The notes under the pieces are model-generated. The model was not told the origin of the DNA, ran no database searches, and saw nothing but the letters and a program-made list of their open reading frames with translations. A stretch of DNA of 64,000 bases from Winogradskyella vincentii (lineage in GTDB: Bacteria > Bacteroidota > Bacteroidia > Flavobacteriales > Flavobacteriaceae), in assembly GCF_020166345.1 (NCBI RefSeq), contig NZ_JAIUJS010000009.1, positions 1 to 64,000 of the forward strand, in the 5' to 3' direction. Shown in pieces: positions 35,495 to 44,969 of the stretch (within the stretch, counting starts at the first letter, position 1; each line of letters begins with the position of its first letter). Position numbers and translations under genes: made by a program.

Positions 35495-36421
35495 TTACTT
35501 TAAGATGAATTGGTACATTAAAATAGAAAGCATTCCGGTTAGCATAACAACTTTAAGGACATGACTTATATGCCTATAATCTGATTTTTGCTCGGCATTA
35601 AAGATTTTTATAGTTGCATATATAAGAGGTCCCACCACAAATACTAAAAAGTAAGCAACTACCAATTGTTGCTTAAATAAGTATGTTATTACATAATATA
35701 TTACAGCTATTGTAGGCAGGAGTGAAACAATAAATGCGACACTATTAGCTCTATCTCTACCAATAACAACTGGAAGTGTTTCCATACCAGCATTATAATC
35801 TCCATCAATGTCTTCAATATCCTTAATTATTTCTCTTACGAGATTAATTAAAAATGCAAACACTGCATAATCTAAAATAATATCAAGGAATGTCTGTTGA
35901 GCGGATTTGTTTATTTCTGCCATTACTGGCAAAAGTTCAAAGATACCTACTATTAATATGCTCAATGCCACAACCAGAGAAATAACAATATTACCAACTA
36001 TCATTATTTGTTTGAGTGCGGTAGAGTACAGATATAATAAAGCAGAGGCTACTACAAAAAGGACAAAGAAGCTCGATTTACCGATACTATTAGATAAATA
36101 AAAACCAAGTCCCACACCAATTATATTAAGGACTATAAACAGGTTAAAGCCTATTTTTTCTGAAATGTGTTTATTTATTATTAACCGGTTGGGCTTGTTG
36201 ATTTTATCTGTTTCAATATCATAGATATCATTTATAATATATCCTGCGCTAGCAATACAGACTGTTGAAAATACAAGTATGAAGAACTCAAAATTGTTAA
36301 GGGCAGTAAATACGCCATGTTTATCTTTAAAGGGAACTAGAAGGGCATATTTTAGTAAATATTGTACAAATACAATCATTAATAAGTTTTGCCAACGAAT
36401 TAATTTTAAATAATGAATCAT
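35495..36421 (-). CDS. UbiA family prenyltransferase (GGGP synthase-type)
   Basis: 308 residues with nine predicted membrane helices. Two Asp-rich motifs are present, YIINDIYDIETDKINKPNR and IIKDIEDIDGDYNAGMETLPV, as in geranylgeranylglycerol-phosphate geranylgeranyltransferases and related UbiA enzymes. It transfers a prenyl chain to a membrane acceptor. The exact acceptor cannot be read. It is 5 nt before maf. Confidence 0.88.
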   Translation of the reverse strand: MIHYLKLIRWQNLLMIVFVQYLLKYALLVPFKDKHGVFTALNNFEFFILVFSTVCIASAGYIINDIYDIETDKINKPNRLIINKHISEKIGFNLFIVLNIIGVGLGFYLSNSIGKSSFFVLFVVASALLYLYSTALKQIMIVGNIVISLVVALSILIVGIFELLPVMAEINKSAQQTFLDIILDYAVFAFLINLVREIIKDIEDIDGDYNAGMETLPVVIGRDRANSVAFIVSLLPTIAVIYYVITYLFKQQLVVAYFLVFVVGPLIYATIKIFNAEQKSDYRHISHVLKVVMLTGMLSILMYQFILK

Positions 36422-36429
36422 TCTAAGGT

Positions 36430-36744
36430 TTAATGGGATAATATTTGATTGATAAGGTAATAGGCGAAATATGCAACACCCATGAATACAAACAGACTGA
36501 TAACTGAAGTTCTAATCAAAAGCTTACGTTCTTGTTTTCTTATTTTATCTTTTATTTTTTGTTTGTCTTCCTTGGTAAGGTTTTTATGCATAAAATGCAT
36601 CTCATAGTGCAGATGGGCTTCTAAGTCTAATTTTTCCTTATATACAGAAAATGGTGTGCTAGTCTTTTGGTTAAATGTTGCCTGATTATTACCAAAACCT
36701 ATGTATCCAAATCCTGTACTATGTCGTCTGCTTCTTCTTTTCAT
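36430..36744 (-). CDS. Small membrane-anchored protein of unknown function
   Basis: 104 residues: a basic N terminus (MKRRSRRHSTGFGY), a charged helical middle (KEDKQKIKDKIRKQERKLL) and one C-terminal membrane helix (SLFVFMGVAYFAYYLI). It lies between the HAD phosphatase (4 nt) and UbiA genes. It is probably a genuine protein of this operon, with no known family. Confidence 0.7.
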   Translation of the reverse strand: MKRRSRRHSTGFGYIGFGNNQATFNQKTSTPFSVYKEKLDLEAHLHYEMHFMHKNLTKEDKQKIKDKIRKQERKLLIRTSVISLFVFMGVAYFAYYLINQILSH

Positions 36745-36748
36745 TTAG

Positions 36749-37282
36749 TTAGTCATATTTGGCATCAAAATTACCATTCCATTTGCCATGCACTTTTAAA
36801 ACCTGCTCAATTACATCGCGCACAGCACCATTTCCACCATTTTTGTGAGATATATAGTTGCAAATTGCCTTAATTTCAGGTACTGCATCTTGTGGACAAC
36901 ATGGTAAACCCACCAGCTTCATAACTGGGAAATCTGGAATATCATCTCCCATATATAACACGGACTCTGCTTTTATATTATAAATGTCTAAATATTCATC
37001 TAGTTGCTCAATTTTATTATGTGCTCCGAGGTAAATATCGGTAATACCTAATCCTCTTAATCTTTTTCTAACGCCTTCATTAGAGCCACCTGAAATAATA
37101 CAGACATTAAATCCTGCATCTACAGCAGTTTTTAGCGCAAAACCGTCCTTAATGCTCATTTTACGCAACATTTCTCCTTCAGTTGTAACAGTGATGGTGC
37201 CATCGGTAAGTACACCGTCAACGTCAAAAATAAAGGTGGTTATGTGCTGTAGGTATTCTTTGTAGCTTTTATCGTTGTCCAT
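36749..37282 (-). CDS. KdsC-like HAD-IIIA phosphatase
   Basis: 177 residues. TFIFDVDGVLTDGTI is HAD motif I (DxDxxxT), VCIISGGSNEGVRKR holds motif II and a Lys equivalent, and YMGDDIPDFPVM is motif IV. It is closest to 3-deoxy-D-manno-octulosonate-8-phosphate phosphatase, which makes KDO for lipopolysaccharide. The start overlaps DUF2520 by 14 nt. Confidence 0.9.
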   Translation of the reverse strand: MDNDKSYKEYLQHITTFIFDVDGVLTDGTITVTTEGEMLRKMSIKDGFALKTAVDAGFNVCIISGGSNEGVRKRLRGLGITDIYLGAHNKIEQLDEYLDIYNIKAESVLYMGDDIPDFPVMKLVGLPCCPQDAVPEIKAICNYISHKNGGNGAVRDVIEQVLKVHGKWNGNFDAKYD

Positions 37283-38030
37283 GTGTTTTTTTAATAGAAT
37301 TAGTAAGCATTTGATAAATTGCCTTATGTTCTTCGCTTTCTATTTGTTTAAGATGCCTTTTAATGGTTTTTTTATCATTTCGCTTTGCTGGTCCTGTTTG
37401 CGCCATGTATGGTGACATATCTTGTACTTTACGAGCAGTCTCCATTATTAATGGCTTCAAGATATCAAAATTAATGCTTTTAGCATCACTGATTTCGTGT
37501 GCAATTCTATATAATTGGTTCACGAAATTATTTACGTATACTGCAGAAAGATGAAGTGTTTGTCTCTGTTCCGTGTTTATTTTATAAAATTTACAACCTA
37601 ATACTTCTGCCAATGATTTTAACACTTGTAAATTTTCTTTTTCCAAGCATTCAATACAAATTGGTACCTCACTAAAATCTATCGCTGCTCCTTTAGTGAA
37701 AGTCTGTAATGGATAAAATACAGCTCGTTTGTGTTTTTTGTCTAATTGGTGAATAGAAACACTACCAGAGGTATGTGCAACAAGTCTATTACTAAAAGGT
37801 AATGCATTAGATAATTCTGCTATGCTATCATCACTAACTGCCATGATATATAAATCAGCCTCTTTTAAAGCGCTTAAATCATCTGTAATCTCAACATCGT
37901 TTTGAAAAGGATTAATGGTACCAATACTTCTGTTATACCATTGTATAATGGATGCTGATTCTGATTTTTTAATAGCATTGAATAAATGTGAGGCCACATT
38001 GCCAGCACCAATTAAAATTACTGATAACAT
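37269..38030 (-). CDS. DUF2520/Rossmann-like protein (NADP oxidoreductase-like)
   Basis: 253 residues. ILIGAGNVASHLFNAIKKS is the N-terminal GxGxxA dinucleotide site, and the C-terminal half is DUF2520 (AVFYPLQTFTKGAAIDFSEVPICIE, then HLSAVYVNNFVNQLYRIA). It resembles pyrroline-5-carboxylate or pantoate reductase-like folds, and the reaction is unknown. It is the first gene of the maf/UbiA operon. Confidence 0.87.
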   Translation of the reverse strand: MLSVILIGAGNVASHLFNAIKKSESASIIQWYNRSIGTINPFQNDVEITDDLSALKEADLYIMAVSDDSIAELSNALPFSNRLVAHTSGSVSIHQLDKKHKRAVFYPLQTFTKGAAIDFSEVPICIECLEKENLQVLKSLAEVLGCKFYKINTEQRQTLHLSAVYVNNFVNQLYRIAHEISDAKSINFDILKPLIMETARKVQDMSPYMAQTGPAKRNDKKTIKRHLKQIESEEHKAIYQMLTNSIKKTHGQR

Positions 38031-38086
38031 GTTGTAAAAATACTAAGTTTTACCAATCTCTACTGATAAGATTAACACAAATAAGA

Positions 38087-38094
38087 TAACTTTG
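38087..38094 (+). promoter_or_regulatory. -7 box of the truncated haemoglobin gene
   Basis: TAACTTTG, 6 nt before the ATG at 38101. The mRNA would have almost no 5' leader. Confidence 0.5.
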
Positions 38095-38100
38095 AGAATT

Positions 38101-38487
38101 ATGGATAAAAAAGACATTCAAAATAGAGACGATATTCATCTTTTGGTAAAAAATTTCTACTCCAAAGTTAGGAAGGATGATACGCTAGGGCCTTTTTTCA
38201 ACGATAGTATCAACGATTGGGATGCACATTTAGAACATCTAACTGATTTCTGGGAATCGAGCTTGTTTCTTAAAACAAAATTTACTGGCGATCCTTTAGA
38301 GGCGCATATTAAGGTTGATAAAGCTCATAATAATTCCATTACAGAACTGCATTTTGGTATATGGTTAAATTACTGGTCTCAGACCATTGATGAGTTGTTT
38401 GATGGTGATTATGCTCAAAATGCGAAAAGGAGAGCTCGTAAAATGGGCACATTTATATATTTAAAAATCTTTGAAGCGAGACAATAA
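38101..38487 (+). CDS. Group III truncated haemoglobin
   Basis: 128 residues from ATG 38101; the upstream TTG at 38092 overlaps the -7 box. FYSKVRKDDTLGPFFN, HLEHLTDFWESSLFL and HFGIWLNYWSQTIDELF fit group III, with the proximal His in the LHFGIW segment. It binds haem and may handle O2, NO or redox stress. It is followed 21 nt later by mscL. Confidence 0.87.
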   Translation: MDKKDIQNRDDIHLLVKNFYSKVRKDDTLGPFFNDSINDWDAHLEHLTDFWESSLFLKTKFTGDPLEAHIKVDKAHNNSITELHFGIWLNYWSQTIDELFDGDYAQNAKRRARKMGTFIYLKIFEARQ

Positions 38488-38508
38488 TAAAAAATTTAAT
38501 TTTCTGAT

Positions 38509-38952
38509 ATGAAACTATTTAATGAATTTAAAGAATTTGCCGTTAAGGGAAATATGATGGATATGGCCATTGGTATAATAATCGGTGCGGCCTTCAATAA
38601 TGTAATAGATGTTTTGGCCAAACAGGTGTTGTTACCGCCATTGTCCTTACTTTCTGATGGAATGAACTTTCAGCAAAGAAAACTCATATTGCGAGATGCT
38701 GTAAGTGATACATCAGGAACAATTACCACTTCTGAAGTTGCTATAGCATATGGCCAACTTATTGAAGCATTCTTAGATTTTTTAATCATTGGATTTACAG
38801 TATTTATTGTAGTGAAATTTATGAATAGGTTACGAAACAAAGCTCAAGACACAAAAGATGAAACTGTGGTTACACCAAAAGATATTGAGCTTCTTTCTGA
38901 TTTAAAAAGGCTGATGGAAGAACAAAATAACCTATTGAAATCTTCAAAATAA
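38509..38952 (+). CDS. mscL: Large-conductance mechanosensitive channel
   Basis: 147 residues. EFKEFAVKGNMMDMAIGIIIGAAF is the MscL pore helix, FLDFLIIGFTVFIVVKFMN is the second membrane helix, and the tail is a cytoplasmic helix. It protects against osmotic downshock as a homopentamer. Periplasmic loop and C-terminal bundle have normal lengths. Confidence 0.94.
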   Translation: MKLFNEFKEFAVKGNMMDMAIGIIIGAAFNNVIDVLAKQVLLPPLSLLSDGMNFQQRKLILRDAVSDTSGTITTSEVAIAYGQLIEAFLDFLIIGFTVFIVVKFMNRLRNKAQDTKDETVVTPKDIELLSDLKRLMEEQNNLLKSSK

Positions 38953-39014
38953 GCATAAGTAATTTTAACATCATTTGTACTTGTTAAAGGCATAAGTTAA
39001 TCCTTAAAAAGCAT

Positions 39015-39022
39015 TATCTTTG
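39015..39022 (+). promoter_or_regulatory. -7 box of the ResB-CcsA gene
   Basis: TATCTTTG matches TAnnTTTG and lies 27 nt before ATG 39050. An in-frame TTG at 39020 falls inside the box and is therefore rejected as a start. Confidence 0.55.
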
Positions 39023-39049
39023 CACGAGCTTAAAAACAAGCCAAAAACT

Positions 39050-42000
39050 ATGCAAAAGAAGATATTTAATTTCCTTTTTTCCACAAGACTTACTGCTGTT
39101 CTATTTATTGTTTTTGCTGTTGCTATGGCAACAGGTACTATCCTAGATAGAAATATGGATACTTCACCAACTCCTTACACAAGACAATTAATCTATAATG
39201 CCTGGTGGTTTGAAGCTATAATGGTGTTTTTTGTTATAAATTTTGTTGGGAATATTTTTCGGTTCAAACTACATAAAAAGGAAAAATGGGCTACTCTAGT
39301 GTTGCACCTTTCCTTTATTTTTATTTTAGTAGGTGCCTTTGTAACGCGCTATATTGGATATGAGGGTATGATGTCCATTAGAGAAGGTGCCACTGAGAGT
39401 GAATTTTTATCTCAAAAAACTTATATCAAGGGTAGAATTGTCGGTGATTTTGAAATAAATGGTCAGCTTCAACAACGTAATATTGAAGAAGAGGTAGATT
39501 TTTCACCACGATTAAACAATGATTTTAGTGAAACTTACGATTATGGTGGAACCAAAGTACGTATAACCTTAGACGAGTTTATTAAAGGTGCAGAAAAAGA
39601 TATTATTCCTAACGATAATGGCGAGCGTTATTTAAAAATTGTCGAAGCAGGTGGAGGACAGCCACATAACCATTTTCTGAAGGATGGTGATATTGCCAAT
39701 CTTCATAACGTTTTAATTAGCCTTAATAATTATCAAGAGGGTGCAATAAACATTACAGAAACTGACGATGGTCTTTTTATAAACTCTCCATATGAAGGTG
39801 AGTATTTAACCATGGCAACTATGACAGAGGGCAAACTAGTAAAAGATAGTTTGCAGCCATTAAATTTAAGATCTAGATATATAATTGGAAATATGCAAAT
39901 GGTATTTCCAAAGCCAATAATTAAAGGTGAGTTTAGTGTTGTAAAAAAATCACAGATTTTAAAGAATGATGCTGATGGAGTTCTTTTGAGTGTTACAGCC
40001 AATGGTGAGACCAAGAAAGTTGGGCTTTTAGGAGGCCAAGGCAATTACAATGGATTTGAAGAGTTTGAAGTTGGCGGTATGGAAATGGCCTTGCAATATG
40101 GTTCTAAAGTATTGAGTTTGCCATTTCAGGTGAAACTAAATGATTTTATAGCCGAAAAATATCCTGGAACTGAAAATGCCTATTCTTCCTATGAGAGCAA
40201 GGTAACTGTATTGGATTCTGAAAAAGGTGATTTTGATTATCACATCTACATGAATAATATATTAGATCATCGAGGCTATAGATTCTTTCAAGCAAGTTTT
40301 GATCCTGATGAAAAAGGAACGATTCTTTCGGTTAATCATGATCAATGGGGAACATATCTAACTTATGCAGGATACATGTTGTTGTATTTTGGATTATTGG
40401 CCATTATGTTTGCGCGACATACAAGATTTGACGAATTAAGAAAGCGATTAGAAAAGCTCAAGATTAAAAAGGCAAAATTATTAAGCATTCTTATTTTGAT
40501 GTTAAGTTTCTCGGGATTTTCTCAAGAACATTCGGAAAATGACGGTCATGATCATTCAGTGGGATTAAGACCAACTAAAACTCAAATTGATTCTATTTTA
40601 AAAGCAAATATTACACCTAAGGCTCATGCTGAAAAGTTTGCGAAAATGGTTATTCAGGACTACAGTGGAAGAATGATGCCCATGCATACTTATGCCTCAG
40701 AAATGTTGAGAAAATTGAGTAAGAAAGAAACCTATGAAGACTTCACGGCTACTCAAGTTTTTCTATCTATTCAAGAAAGTCCATTACTGTGGTACAATGT
40801 TCCTATTATTTACTTGAAACCTCGTAAGGCGGATTCAATAAGAACTATCATAGGTGTGGATTACAGTGAAAAATATGTGAGTCTTTTAGACTTTTTTACA
40901 CCAGACGGACGCAACAAACTGGGGCCATATATTGAAGAGGCCTACAAAGCCCAAGTGCCAAATGGGTTTCAAAAAGAAGTAAAAGAAGCCTATGGTAGGT
41001 TGGGATTACTGTCTGATGCAATTGAAGGAAGATCCATTAAGATTTTTCCAGTACCAGAAGATGAAAATAATACATGGATTTCTTCTTTAGATTTTCGGGA
41101 AGGTAATTATCGTGAGAAGATTAAGGACTCACTCTATGGTAATTTCATAAACAATGGATTTAGCGCCTATTTGGTAACCTTAAATAATGGGAAACAAAAT
41201 GGCGATTTTTCAAAAGCCGAAGAATTATTAACTGGTATTAAAAAGACACAACAAAAGTTTGGTGCTTCAGTAATGCTACCTGATGAAAAAATTGAAGCCG
41301 AGATAATGTATAACAAATACGATATCTTCAAAAGGCTTTTTAGTTGGTATATGTATGCCAGTACGGTCTTGTTTATTCTTATTATTGTCCAGATATTCAA
41401 ATATCGAAGCAAGTGGCTAGACGTAGCTATAAAGACTTTAATAGGTATTATTATTTTCTTATTTGCGCTTCACGTAGCTGGTTTAGGAATGCGTTGGTAT
41501 TTGTCTGGTCATGCACCATGGAGTGATGCGTATGAATCTATGATTTACGTGGCTTGGTCGGTAATGCTATTTGGATTATTGTTCGGTCGTAAGAGTAGTT
41601 TAACTATTGCCTCATCTGCATTTGTATGTTCCATGATTCTAATGGTGGCCCATTGGAATTGGATGGATCCTGCAATAGCGAATCTACAACCAGTTCTAAA
41701 AGGCTATTGGTTAATGATACACGTGTCAGTAATTGTAGCTAGTTATGGACCATTTGCAATTGGTATGATATTAGGGTTGGTTGCACTATTACTAATGATT
41801 CTCACCAATAAGGAGAATAAAGCCAGAATGGATATTAATATAAAAGAGCTAACCATTATTAATGAATTAGCGCTTACTGTTGGATTGGTAATGTTAACTA
41901 TCGGTAACTTCCTTGGTGGTATGTGGGCTAATGAAAGTTGGGGACGATATTGGGGCTGGGATCCAAAAGAAACTTGGGCATTAATTAGTATAATGATATA

Positions 42001-42247
42001 TGCATTTGTAATTCATATGCGACTAGTACCAGGTTTGCGAGGTCGATGGCTTTATAATTTAATGTCAGTGTTAGCTTTTGGCAGTATTTTAATGACTTAT
42101 TTTGGTGTTAATTTCTATTTATCAGGTTTACACGCTTACGCGAGTGGAGATCAAATATTGAGTTTTCAATTTATAGCCATTACATTAGTTGTTATTGCAA
42201 TTCTGGCATTTTTTGCCTTTAGAAAATATAAGATATATTATAAATAA
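39050..42247 (+). CDS. Fused ResB-CcsA cytochrome c maturation (system II) protein
   Basis: 1065 residues. The N-terminal ResB part starts IFNFLFSTRLTAVLFIVFAVAMATGTILD with several membrane helices. After about residue 470 a hydrophobic stretch and the His-rich EHSENDGHDHS lead into a long hydrophilic periplasmic domain. The C-terminal third is CcsA with the haem-handling WWD motif ESWGRYWGWDPKETWA and flanking His in MIHVSVIVASYGPFA. It exports haem and ligates it to apocytochrome c. The fusion is common in Bacteroidota. Confidence 0.92.
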   Translation: MQKKIFNFLFSTRLTAVLFIVFAVAMATGTILDRNMDTSPTPYTRQLIYNAWWFEAIMVFFVINFVGNIFRFKLHKKEKWATLVLHLSFIFILVGAFVTRYIGYEGMMSIREGATESEFLSQKTYIKGRIVGDFEINGQLQQRNIEEEVDFSPRLNNDFSETYDYGGTKVRITLDEFIKGAEKDIIPNDNGERYLKIVEAGGGQPHNHFLKDGDIANLHNVLISLNNYQEGAINITETDDGLFINSPYEGEYLTMATMTEGKLVKDSLQPLNLRSRYIIGNMQMVFPKPIIKGEFSVVKKSQILKNDADGVLLSVTANGETKKVGLLGGQGNYNGFEEFEVGGMEMALQYGSKVLSLPFQVKLNDFIAEKYPGTENAYSSYESKVTVLDSEKGDFDYHIYMNNILDHRGYRFFQASFDPDEKGTILSVNHDQWGTYLTYAGYMLLYFGLLAIMFARHTRFDELRKRLEKLKIKKAKLLSILILMLSFSGFSQEHSENDGHDHSVGLRPTKTQIDSILKANITPKAHAEKFAKMVIQDYSGRMMPMHTYASEMLRKLSKKETYEDFTATQVFLSIQESPLLWYNVPIIYLKPRKADSIRTIIGVDYSEKYVSLLDFFTPDGRNKLGPYIEEAYKAQVPNGFQKEVKEAYGRLGLLSDAIEGRSIKIFPVPEDENNTWISSLDFREGNYREKIKDSLYGNFINNGFSAYLVTLNNGKQNGDFSKAEELLTGIKKTQQKFGASVMLPDEKIEAEIMYNKYDIFKRLFSWYMYASTVLFILIIVQIFKYRSKWLDVAIKTLIGIIIFLFALHVAGLGMRWYLSGHAPWSDAYESMIYVAWSVMLFGLLFGRKSSLTIASSAFVCSMILMVAHWNWMDPAIANLQPVLKGYWLMIHVSVIVASYGPFAIGMILGLVALLLMILTNKENKARMDINIKELTIINELALTVGLVMLTIGNFLGGMWANESWGRYWGWDPKETWALISIMIYAFVIHMRLVPGLRGRWLYNLMSVLAFGSILMTYFGVNFYLSGLHAYASGDQILSFQFIAITLVVIAILAFFAFRKYKIYYK

Positions 42248-42322
42248 GTACAACTTTTCTCTCAAAAAAATCGATACGAAAAGTATTTTTATTAACTTGA
42301 AGCTTTAAACCCAACCTTAAAA

Positions 42323-42511
42323 ATGAAATTCTTCAAAAAATTAGGTGCTGCCAACCTATTAATGCTAATACTATGTGCAGCGATAATTCTAGTAGCAGAA
42401 TATTTATTTCTTAGTGGAGACCAAATGCATGGTTTGTTTATTGGTCTTTGGGCACCAACATTACTCGGTGTTATGATTTATTTAAAATTAATACAAGATG
42501 GAAGCGAATGA
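42323..42511 (+). CDS. Small two-helix membrane protein
   Basis: 62 residues, with an N-terminal amphipathic start (KFFKKLGAANL) and two hydrophobic helices (LMLILCAAIILVAEYLFL, GLFIGLWAPTLLGVMIYL). No known family recognised. Its end overlaps by 14 nt the next small membrane ORF. Confidence 0.65.
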   Translation: MKFFKKLGAANLLMLILCAAIILVAEYLFLSGDQMHGLFIGLWAPTLLGVMIYLKLIQDGSE

Positions 42512-42599
42512 TATAGTATTTTGGTTTTCCATCATTGTGTCTGCCTTGGTTGTTGTTTGGGCTGTATTAATGATTAGAGCCTACAATAAAATTGAATAA
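42498..42599 (+). CDS. 33-residue single-pass membrane protein
   Basis: MEANDIVFWFSIIVSALVVV... with one helix and a short basic tail. The ATG lies inside the previous gene (14-nt overlap) in another frame, so translation is probably coupled. The two small proteins may form one complex; function unknown. Confidence 0.6.
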   Translation: MEANDIVFWFSIIVSALVVVWAVLMIRAYNKIE

Positions 42600-42720
42600 A
42601 ACATAGGTTTAGATCTAGCCTAATGTTATTACTTACTTTTCGTTACATAAATGAATCATAATTCTTTCGTCAATAAAGAATATGATGTATATGTAATTGA
42701 GAATAACTAATTTTATCTCA

Positions 42721-44127
42721 ATGCAATCTAAGAGAATCTCATTCAGGCAATTTTTGAACTATCTAAAAATCGCGGTTTCGGGCAAGGAACAAGATTTTAC
42801 AACAGGTAGTATTAGAAAAGCTGTGTTTATGCTTTCGATTCCGATGATATTAGAAATGCTTATGGAATCGATATTTGCTATCGTAGATATCTTTTATGTT
42901 TCACAGGTTAGTGTTAATGCAGTAGCTACTATAGGACTTACCGAATCCGTAATTACATTGGTATACGCAGTAGCAATTGGTTTAAGCATGGCGGCAACAG
43001 CTATTGTTGCACGGCGGATAGGTGAGAAGGACAAAGAAGGCGCAGCCCAAGCAGCCGTTCAAGTTATTTTTCTCGGTGTAATTGTTGCGGCATTTATTAG
43101 TGTTATAGGCATAGTCTTTCCAAAAGATATCCTCAGTTTAATGGGTGGAGAACCCGACTTAATTGAGGAAGGTTATGGTTATACACAGGTGCTTTTAGGA
43201 GGCAATGTTACCATTATGCTTCTGTTTTTAATTAATGCTATTTTTAGAGGAGCAGGAGATGCTTCAGTTGCTATGTGGGCACTTGTAGTGTCCAACGGAC
43301 TGAATATATTTTTGGACCCTTTATTTATTTTCGGTTTAGGCCCTGTGCCAGCATTTGGAGTTAAAGGTGCTGCGATTGCAACAACAATAGGTAGAGGTAC
43401 TGCTGTGGTATTTCAATTATTGGTTCTTTTTTATGGTTGGAGTAGAATAAAAATTGCATTCAAAGATATTGTACTGCGAGTATCTGTTATGCTCAATCTT
43501 ATTAAAGTGTCTCTTGGTGGGATAGGGCAATTCCTTATAGGAACGTCATCATGGGTGTTCTTAATGCGCATAATGAGTGAGTTTGGTAGTGAGGTTTTAG
43601 CTGGTTATACGATTGCCATAAGGGTGATTATGTTTACTATGATGCCAGCTTGGGGTATGAGTAATGCCGCAGCCACATTGGTAGGTCAAAATTTAGGCGC
43701 GAAAAAACCAGATAGAGCAGAAAAATCTGTATGGAAAACTGGGAAGTATAGTGCTATATTTATGGGATTAGTATCTATCTTTTATCTCATCTTCGCACCA
43801 GAAATTATTGGTTTGTTCACACAAGAATCAGAGGTGGTAAATAATGGTGCGCTTTGTTTGAGAATTATTGCGGCTGGCTATATTTTCTATGGTTATGGAA
43901 TGGTAATTATAAATGCTTTTAATGGAGCAGGAGATACTAAAACCCCAACCTATATTAACTTTTTTTGTTTTTGGATTATTCAATTACCAATTGCGTACTT
44001 ATTAGCTTTAAAACTAAATTTAGGTCCTTTAGGTGTGTTTTTGGCCATAACCCTTGCTGAGGTATTAATTACAGTAGCCGGAATTATTTTGTTTAAAAAA
44101 GGAAAGTGGAAATTGACAAAGGTTTAA
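42721..44127 (+). CDS. MATE family efflux transporter
   Basis: 468 residues from ATG 42721 (an in-frame TTG at 42697 is less likely). Twelve membrane helices. AVFMLSIPMILEMLMESIFAIVDIFYVSQ and the repeat-half equivalents around GMSNAAATLVGQNLGAKKPD fit the family. It exports cationic drugs or metabolites by Na+ or H+ antiport. It converges on proteorhodopsin with a shared terminator. Confidence 0.9.
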   Translation: MQSKRISFRQFLNYLKIAVSGKEQDFTTGSIRKAVFMLSIPMILEMLMESIFAIVDIFYVSQVSVNAVATIGLTESVITLVYAVAIGLSMAATAIVARRIGEKDKEGAAQAAVQVIFLGVIVAAFISVIGIVFPKDILSLMGGEPDLIEEGYGYTQVLLGGNVTIMLLFLINAIFRGAGDASVAMWALVVSNGLNIFLDPLFIFGLGPVPAFGVKGAAIATTIGRGTAVVFQLLVLFYGWSRIKIAFKDIVLRVSVMLNLIKVSLGGIGQFLIGTSSWVFLMRIMSEFGSEVLAGYTIAIRVIMFTMMPAWGMSNAAATLVGQNLGAKKPDRAEKSVWKTGKYSAIFMGLVSIFYLIFAPEIIGLFTQESEVVNNGALCLRIIAAGYIFYGYGMVIINAFNGAGDTKTPTYINFFCFWIIQLPIAYLLALKLNLGPLGVFLAITLAEVLITVAGIILFKKGKWKLTKV

Positions 44128-44133
44128 TATAAA

Positions 44134-44157
44134 AAAGCCTCTCGAAGGAGAGGCTTT
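44134..44157. terminator. Bidirectional terminator between MATE and proteorhodopsin genes
   Basis: AAGCCTCTC and GAGAGGCTT pair perfectly around a GAAG loop, with A/T tails. Confidence 0.85.
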
Positions 44158-44180
44158 AATTTTCTTTTTCATTTTCTTTT

Positions 44181-44921
44181 TTATGCTGCTTCAGCTGATG
44201 ATGTAGCACTAACTGCCAATCCATAAATTACTAAGCCAAAGCCTATTTTGTTTACGGCATCACCGATATTGTAGATAACATCCATGTTTAGGCCTAGATT
44301 TGCCAATCCATCATACCAACCTGGTGTACCTGCCATGTAACCAAGTGGGTAAATTGCCCAACCAACAAGTACAAACCAACATAATGTTTTGTGCGCACTC
44401 AATACTGCTCCACCGGCTTGTTCTGCCAATTTCTTTGCTTCTCCAAACCAAATAATGTACGCTATTACAAAATACGCTATACCAGATAATAGACCCCAGA
44501 ACCATGCTTGGTCTCTGTAAATAGCTTCTCCAAAATATCCTGTAACCAACATTACCACAGACCAAAATATTAATTTCCACATTAGTGATTTCTTCGCACC
44601 TGCTACTTTAAGTATTAGATAGAATTCAACACACATGAGTGGGACTGTTAGTACCCAATCTACATATCTAAAAAAGGTTGGTGATTCTGCATGCGCAGCC
44701 CAATAATCTCTCATGTACCAATAGTGCACTGCTGCAATAAAAGTAATTAATCCTGACACCAGGATAGAAGTTCTCCATTTTCTATCAAAACTATTCATTG
44801 ATAAAAAGAAAAAGGCCGAAGCGGCCATCATGGCCATACATCCTACAAAGAATGTAAAACCTACATAGTCATCTGTAGCTATTTTGCTTACATCGGCTAG
44901 TAAAATGGTTAGTAATTTCAT
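44181..44921 (-). CDS. Green-type proteorhodopsin proton pump
   Basis: 246 residues, seven helices. Counting by alignment to the SAR86 protein: H66 (=H75), counter-ion D88 (=D97), T92 (=T101), tuning M96 (=105) and proton donor E99 (=E108) in RYVDWVLTVPLMCVEF, and the retinal Lys is K225 (=K231) in DAVNKIGFGL. The DTE triad means an outward H+ pump. Met at the tuning site fits green absorption, usual in flavobacteria. Retinal is supplied by the divergent blh gene. Two shared operators lie upstream. Confidence 0.95.
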   Translation of the reverse strand: MKLLTILLADVSKIATDDYVGFTFFVGCMAMMAASAFFFLSMNSFDRKWRTSILVSGLITFIAAVHYWYMRDYWAAHAESPTFFRYVDWVLTVPLMCVEFYLILKVAGAKKSLMWKLIFWSVVMLVTGYFGEAIYRDQAWFWGLLSGIAYFVIAYIIWFGEAKKLAEQAGGAVLSAHKTLCWFVLVGWAIYPLGYMAGTPGWYDGLANLGLNMDVIYNIGDAVNKIGFGLVIYGLAVSATSSAEAA

Positions 44922-44934
44922 ATTTCAATTTATT

Positions 44935-44964
44935 TGTTTAAGCAAAATTAAAAATAGTTAAACA
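44935..44964. promoter_or_regulatory. Shared light-gene operator, copy 3 (proteorhodopsin side)
   Basis: TGTTTAAG (44935-44942) and GTTAAACA (44957-44964) with a 14-base spacer. Minus-strand TAATTTTG (44943-44950), a -7 candidate for proteorhodopsin, lies in the spacer, so binding would cover the promoter. Confidence 0.65.
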
Positions 44965-44969
44965 AAAAA

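Noticed and set aside
44311-44580. An 89-residue minus-strand frame inside proteorhodopsin.
   Set aside because: It is an out-of-frame shadow of the rhodopsin gene with no family motif and no start context.
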